Shown in pieces: positions 61,624-64,000 of a DNA stretch of 64,000 bases (positions are counted from its first letter, which is position 1; every line of letters begins with the position of its first letter). The translations under genes were made by a program, and so were the position numbers. The stretch lies in assembly GCF_002706795.1 (NCBI RefSeq), contig NZ_CP017705.1:4873501-4937500 (forward strand), given 5' to 3'. A model generated the notes under the pieces. The model did not search any database. It was not told the origin of the DNA and saw only the letters and a program-made list of their open reading frames with translations. The stretch is from Brevibacillus laterosporus DSM 25. Its GTDB lineage: Bacteria > Bacillota > Bacilli > Brevibacillales > Brevibacillaceae.

Positions 61624-62613
61624 CTACAATCTTACAATCGTCCGTCCACGTATTTGACCCTCTAATATTTGAGAAAGTGTCTTCGGCAATTCTTCTAATG
61701 AAATTTCATTAACCATCCGATCTGTCAAATGCTGTGGTTTTAGATCAGACGCTAGACGTTGCCATACCACTTTACGTTTATCCATCGGGCAATAGACCGA
61801 ATCGATTCCAAGTAGATTCACTCCACGTAAAATGAAGGGGTATACACTTGTAGACACATCCGCTCCCCCCGTTAATCCGCTTACAGCAACAGAACCCCCA
61901 TACTTGATGGTAGAAAGGAGATACTCTAATGTTTTCCCCCCAACTGGATCTACTGCTCCTGCCCAAAGCTGTTGGCGCATTGGTTTTTCATCCGTAGCAA
62001 TAACCTCATTACGATGTAAAATATTTGTGGCGCCCAGTTCTTTTAAATAGGCATGCTCACTTTCTTTTCCAGTACTGGCCGTTACCTCGTATCCATTTTT
62101 CGCCAAAATATCAACAGCAACACTACCAACACCACCTGTGGAACCAGTCACCAGAACCGGCCCCTGATCATTCGACAAACCATTCTCCTCTAGCCGAATA
62201 ATAGATAGGGCTGCTGTAAAGCCGGCTGTACCCAGAATCATAGCTTCCTGCATCGTCAAGCCTTCTGGTAAAGGCACAACCCATTTAGCTGGAACCCTAG
62301 CAATTTCGCTAAATCCACCTGGGTGAGATACACCTATTTCATAGCTCGTAGCAATCACCTGATCGCCTATTTGGTAGCGTTCATCCGTAGAAGCGATTAC
62401 TACTCCTGCTAAATCAATACCTGGAACCATTGGGTATTTGCGAATGATGCGATTCGGAATTGTCGCCATGCCATCCTTGAAATTAACACTGGAATAGGCA
62501 ACACGAATCGTCACTTCTCCATCTGGTAAATCAGCTATAGTCTGTTCTTGTATCTGCATGTTGGATTGACCATTTACAACATCCAGCACGAATGCGCGAT
62601 AGATATCCTGCAT
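61624..62613 (-). CDS. YhdH/AcuI-type NADPH quinone or acrylyl-CoA reductase
   Basis: 329 residues from ATG 62613 (AAGGAG site). Medium-chain dehydrogenase: VAYSSVNFKDGMA, PMVPGIDLAGVV, GTAGFTAALSI, the nucleotide site VTGSTGGVGSVAVDIL and a C-terminal ILEGQIRGRTIVRL. No zinc ligands. YhdH/AcuI members reduce acrylyl-CoA; the physiological substrate here is unknown. Confidence 0.92.
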   Translation of the reverse strand: MQDIYRAFVLDVVNGQSNMQIQEQTIADLPDGEVTIRVAYSSVNFKDGMATIPNRIIRKYPMVPGIDLAGVVIASTDERYQIGDQVIATSYEIGVSHPGGFSEIARVPAKWVVPLPEGLTMQEAMILGTAGFTAALSIIRLEENGLSNDQGPVLVTGSTGGVGSVAVDILAKNGYEVTASTGKESEHAYLKELGATNILHRNEVIATDEKPMRQQLWAGAVDPVGGKTLEYLLSTIKYGGSVAVSGLTGGADVSTSVYPFILRGVNLLGIDSVYCPMDKRKVVWQRLASDLKPQHLTDRMVNEISLEELPKTLSQILEGQIRGRTIVRL

Positions 62614-62755
62614 GAAATCCACTCCTTACTTAATTGCTTTCCCTAGAAGTATAAATTGAATTCCCTTTTGTGAAAAGAAAACATCTAGCAAACTTTTATG
62701 TATCAATCAATTATTTTTCATTTATGCAAAAAAGAGTAAGTCCGTTTTTTGAGGT

Positions 62756-62796
62756 AAAAAGGACTCTACCCAAACAAAGAGTAGAGTCCTTTTTCA
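62756..62796 (-). terminator. Terminator of the symporter gene
   Basis: Arms AAAAAGGACTCTAC and GTAGAGTCCTTTTT; T-runs on both strands. Confidence 0.9.
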
Positions 62797-62799
62797 TTA

Positions 62800-63999
62800 T
62801 TATAGGATAGCTTCCATCTGTTCTACAGGCTCCTGTACTTTTCGCCCGCCTTTAATACGATCCACTATAATTGCAATCGCTCCATCACCTGTTACGTTGC
62901 ACGCTGTTCCAAAACTATCCTGTGCAATATAAAGAGCAATCATTAGTGATGTCAACGATGGGCTAAATCCAAGCATGGTTTGCAATAGACCAAGTGCTGA
63001 TATTACGGCTCCACCTGGAACACCTGGAGCAGCCACCATGGTAATGCCCAGCATTAGAATAAAGGGAAACATTATTCCGAAAGAAGTAGGCATTCCATTC
63101 AACATCATTACAGCCATAGAACAGCTGACCAGTGTTATCGTACTTCCAGATAGATGAATAGTTGCACATAAGGGAACTACAAAGTCTGCGATCTGGTCAC
63201 TTACCTTATTTTTCTTCACTTGACGTAAGGTTACAGGTATTGTAGCCGCTGAAGATTGTGTTCCGATCGCTGTCATATAGACAGGAAGCATATTCTTCAT
63301 TAAAGAGATAAAGTTTTTACGTCCCAGTTGTCCAGCAATAAAATACTGCACGATGAGATACAAAATATGCATGGCAATAATAATAATAAAGACTTTAAAG
63401 AATACAGAGATAATCATTTGTACTTGTCCAGCATATGTCAGATTCGTAAACACACACATGATATGCACAGGCAATAGTGGTACGATAACAGAGGAAATTA
63501 CTTTTTCAACAATTCCCCTAAGATCAACCATTACTTTTAGGAGGGTATCTCCCTTGAGGGCCGCAGATCCTAGTCCCAAGGTAAAAGCAAGTATAAGTGC
63601 ACTCATTACTCCCATAATAGGTGGGATTTCAATCGTAAAGTAAGCCTGAGTTAATGCTTCTTCTGGATTTTTGAAAGCACTAGTTAGTGTCCCAACTTCT
63701 ATAATATGTGGGAAAAAGCTGGTGCTTACAAAATAGGCGGACAATCCTGCTACAATCGTAGAACCATATGCGATTGCTGTCGTTAATCCTAAGAGCTTTC
63801 CAGCACCCTTTCCAAGCTCCCCAATACCAGGAGCAATAAATCCGATGATAATCAATGGAATAATAAAGTCAAGAAAATTACTAAACATACCACTAAATGT
63901 TGCAGTGCCTTTGACGATCCATTCAGGCGAGAAGGAGCCAATAATTACCCCTAAAATGATACCTAGAATAATTTTGGGTAAAAGTCCTAATTTCTTCAT
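62800..63999 (-). CDS. Dicarboxylate/amino acid:cation symporter (DAACS family)
   Basis: 399 residues from ATG 63999, the last codon start in the window, so an upstream start outside cannot be excluded. Eight helices plus two re-entrant loops; serine-rich motif TAIGTQSSAATIPVTLRQ, HLSGSTITLVSCSMAVMM, and QDSFGTACNVTGDGA. It takes up a dicarboxylate or an amino acid with Na+ or H+. Confidence 0.92.
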   Translation of the reverse strand: MKKLGLLPKIILGIILGVIIGSFSPEWIVKGTATFSGMFSNFLDFIIPLIIIGFIAPGIGELGKGAGKLLGLTTAIAYGSTIVAGLSAYFVSTSFFPHIIEVGTLTSAFKNPEEALTQAYFTIEIPPIMGVMSALILAFTLGLGSAALKGDTLLKVMVDLRGIVEKVISSVIVPLLPVHIMCVFTNLTYAGQVQMIISVFFKVFIIIIAMHILYLIVQYFIAGQLGRKNFISLMKNMLPVYMTAIGTQSSAATIPVTLRQVKKNKVSDQIADFVVPLCATIHLSGSTITLVSCSMAVMMLNGMPTSFGIMFPFILMLGITMVAAPGVPGGAVISALGLLQTMLGFSPSLTSLMIALYIAQDSFGTACNVTGDGAIAIIVDRIKGGRKVQEPVEQMEAIL

Positions 64000-64000
64000 C

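Overview
The window looks like chromosomal DNA of a spore-forming, low-GC Gram-positive bacterium of the Brevibacillus type (Paenibacillaceae, close to B. laterosporus by general protein character; this is inference, no search was run). Supporting signs are a gerA-type spore germination operon, Bacillota ribosome binding sites (GGAGG-like) before nearly every gene, YdjO, YwdK/DUF423, YwiC, YcnK, EcsC and YknXYZ-type proteins, and XerS. Most of the window is roughly 37-40 percent GC judging from sampled lines; the first 2.8 kb is visibly richer, near 50 percent. No rRNA, tRNA or CRISPR array was seen.

Layout: 1-2.8 kb, germinant receptor operon gerA-gerB-gerC (minus strand, gerC cut by the window edge). 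2.8-5.3 kb, a scar with a decayed TetR gene, a headless epimerase and an ECF41 sigma factor. 5.3-8.6 kb, a YknXYZ/MacAB-like ABC exporter. 9-10.7 kb, a GntR regulator and a BASS-family transporter whose stop codon lies in a solo IS200/IS605 end. 11-14.8 kb, class Ib ribonucleotide reductase nrdIEF behind a cobalamin riboswitch and terminator. 15.3-18.2 kb, xerS and a complete IS200/IS605 element (tnpA, tnpB). 18.3-28.4 kb, housekeeping and accessory genes: an ABC-F ATPase with an attenuator-like leader, EcsC, an M20 hydrolase, a TudS-like/YbgA protein, YxeA, an MFS pump, IPP isomerase and YdjO. 28.5-31.2 kb, a copper-linked module (YcnK-like regulator, PepSY membrane protein, YtkA/FixH-like lipoprotein). 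31.5-35 kb, a cassette of small accessory proteins with one decayed member, plus NADAR. 35.4-40.5 kb, a secreted protein, YwiC, an MFS pump, an M20 amidohydrolase and an OppA remnant.

40.5-53.1 kb is a nearly complete ethanolamine-utilisation microcompartment locus: eutS-P-A-B-C-L-(BMC plus SAP-like tail)-E-M-pduL-TIGR02536-N-H-Q on the minus strand, with the alcohol dehydrogenase eutG divergent. Ethanolamine is split by the B12-dependent lyase EutBC to ammonia and acetaldehyde inside a shell made of EutS, EutL, EutM, the BMC-SAP protein and EutN. EutE makes acetyl-CoA, EutG recycles NADH, PduL makes acetyl phosphate, EutA reactivates the lyase and EutH imports substrate. Neither eutVW nor eutT lies in the window.

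53.1-56.3 kb is a magnesium-transporting P-type ATPase behind an unusually elaborate leader: a consensus promoter, an M-box riboswitch with terminator, a 50-codon reading frame with a PP stretch, and a second terminator. The last 7.5 kb holds small membrane proteins, an ABM-domain protein, a decayed enzyme gene, a strong inverted repeat, a DUF6877-like mini-gene, DUF2785, a zinc-ribbon metallo-beta-lactamase-fold protein, a YhdH-type oxidoreductase and a dicarboxylate symporter.
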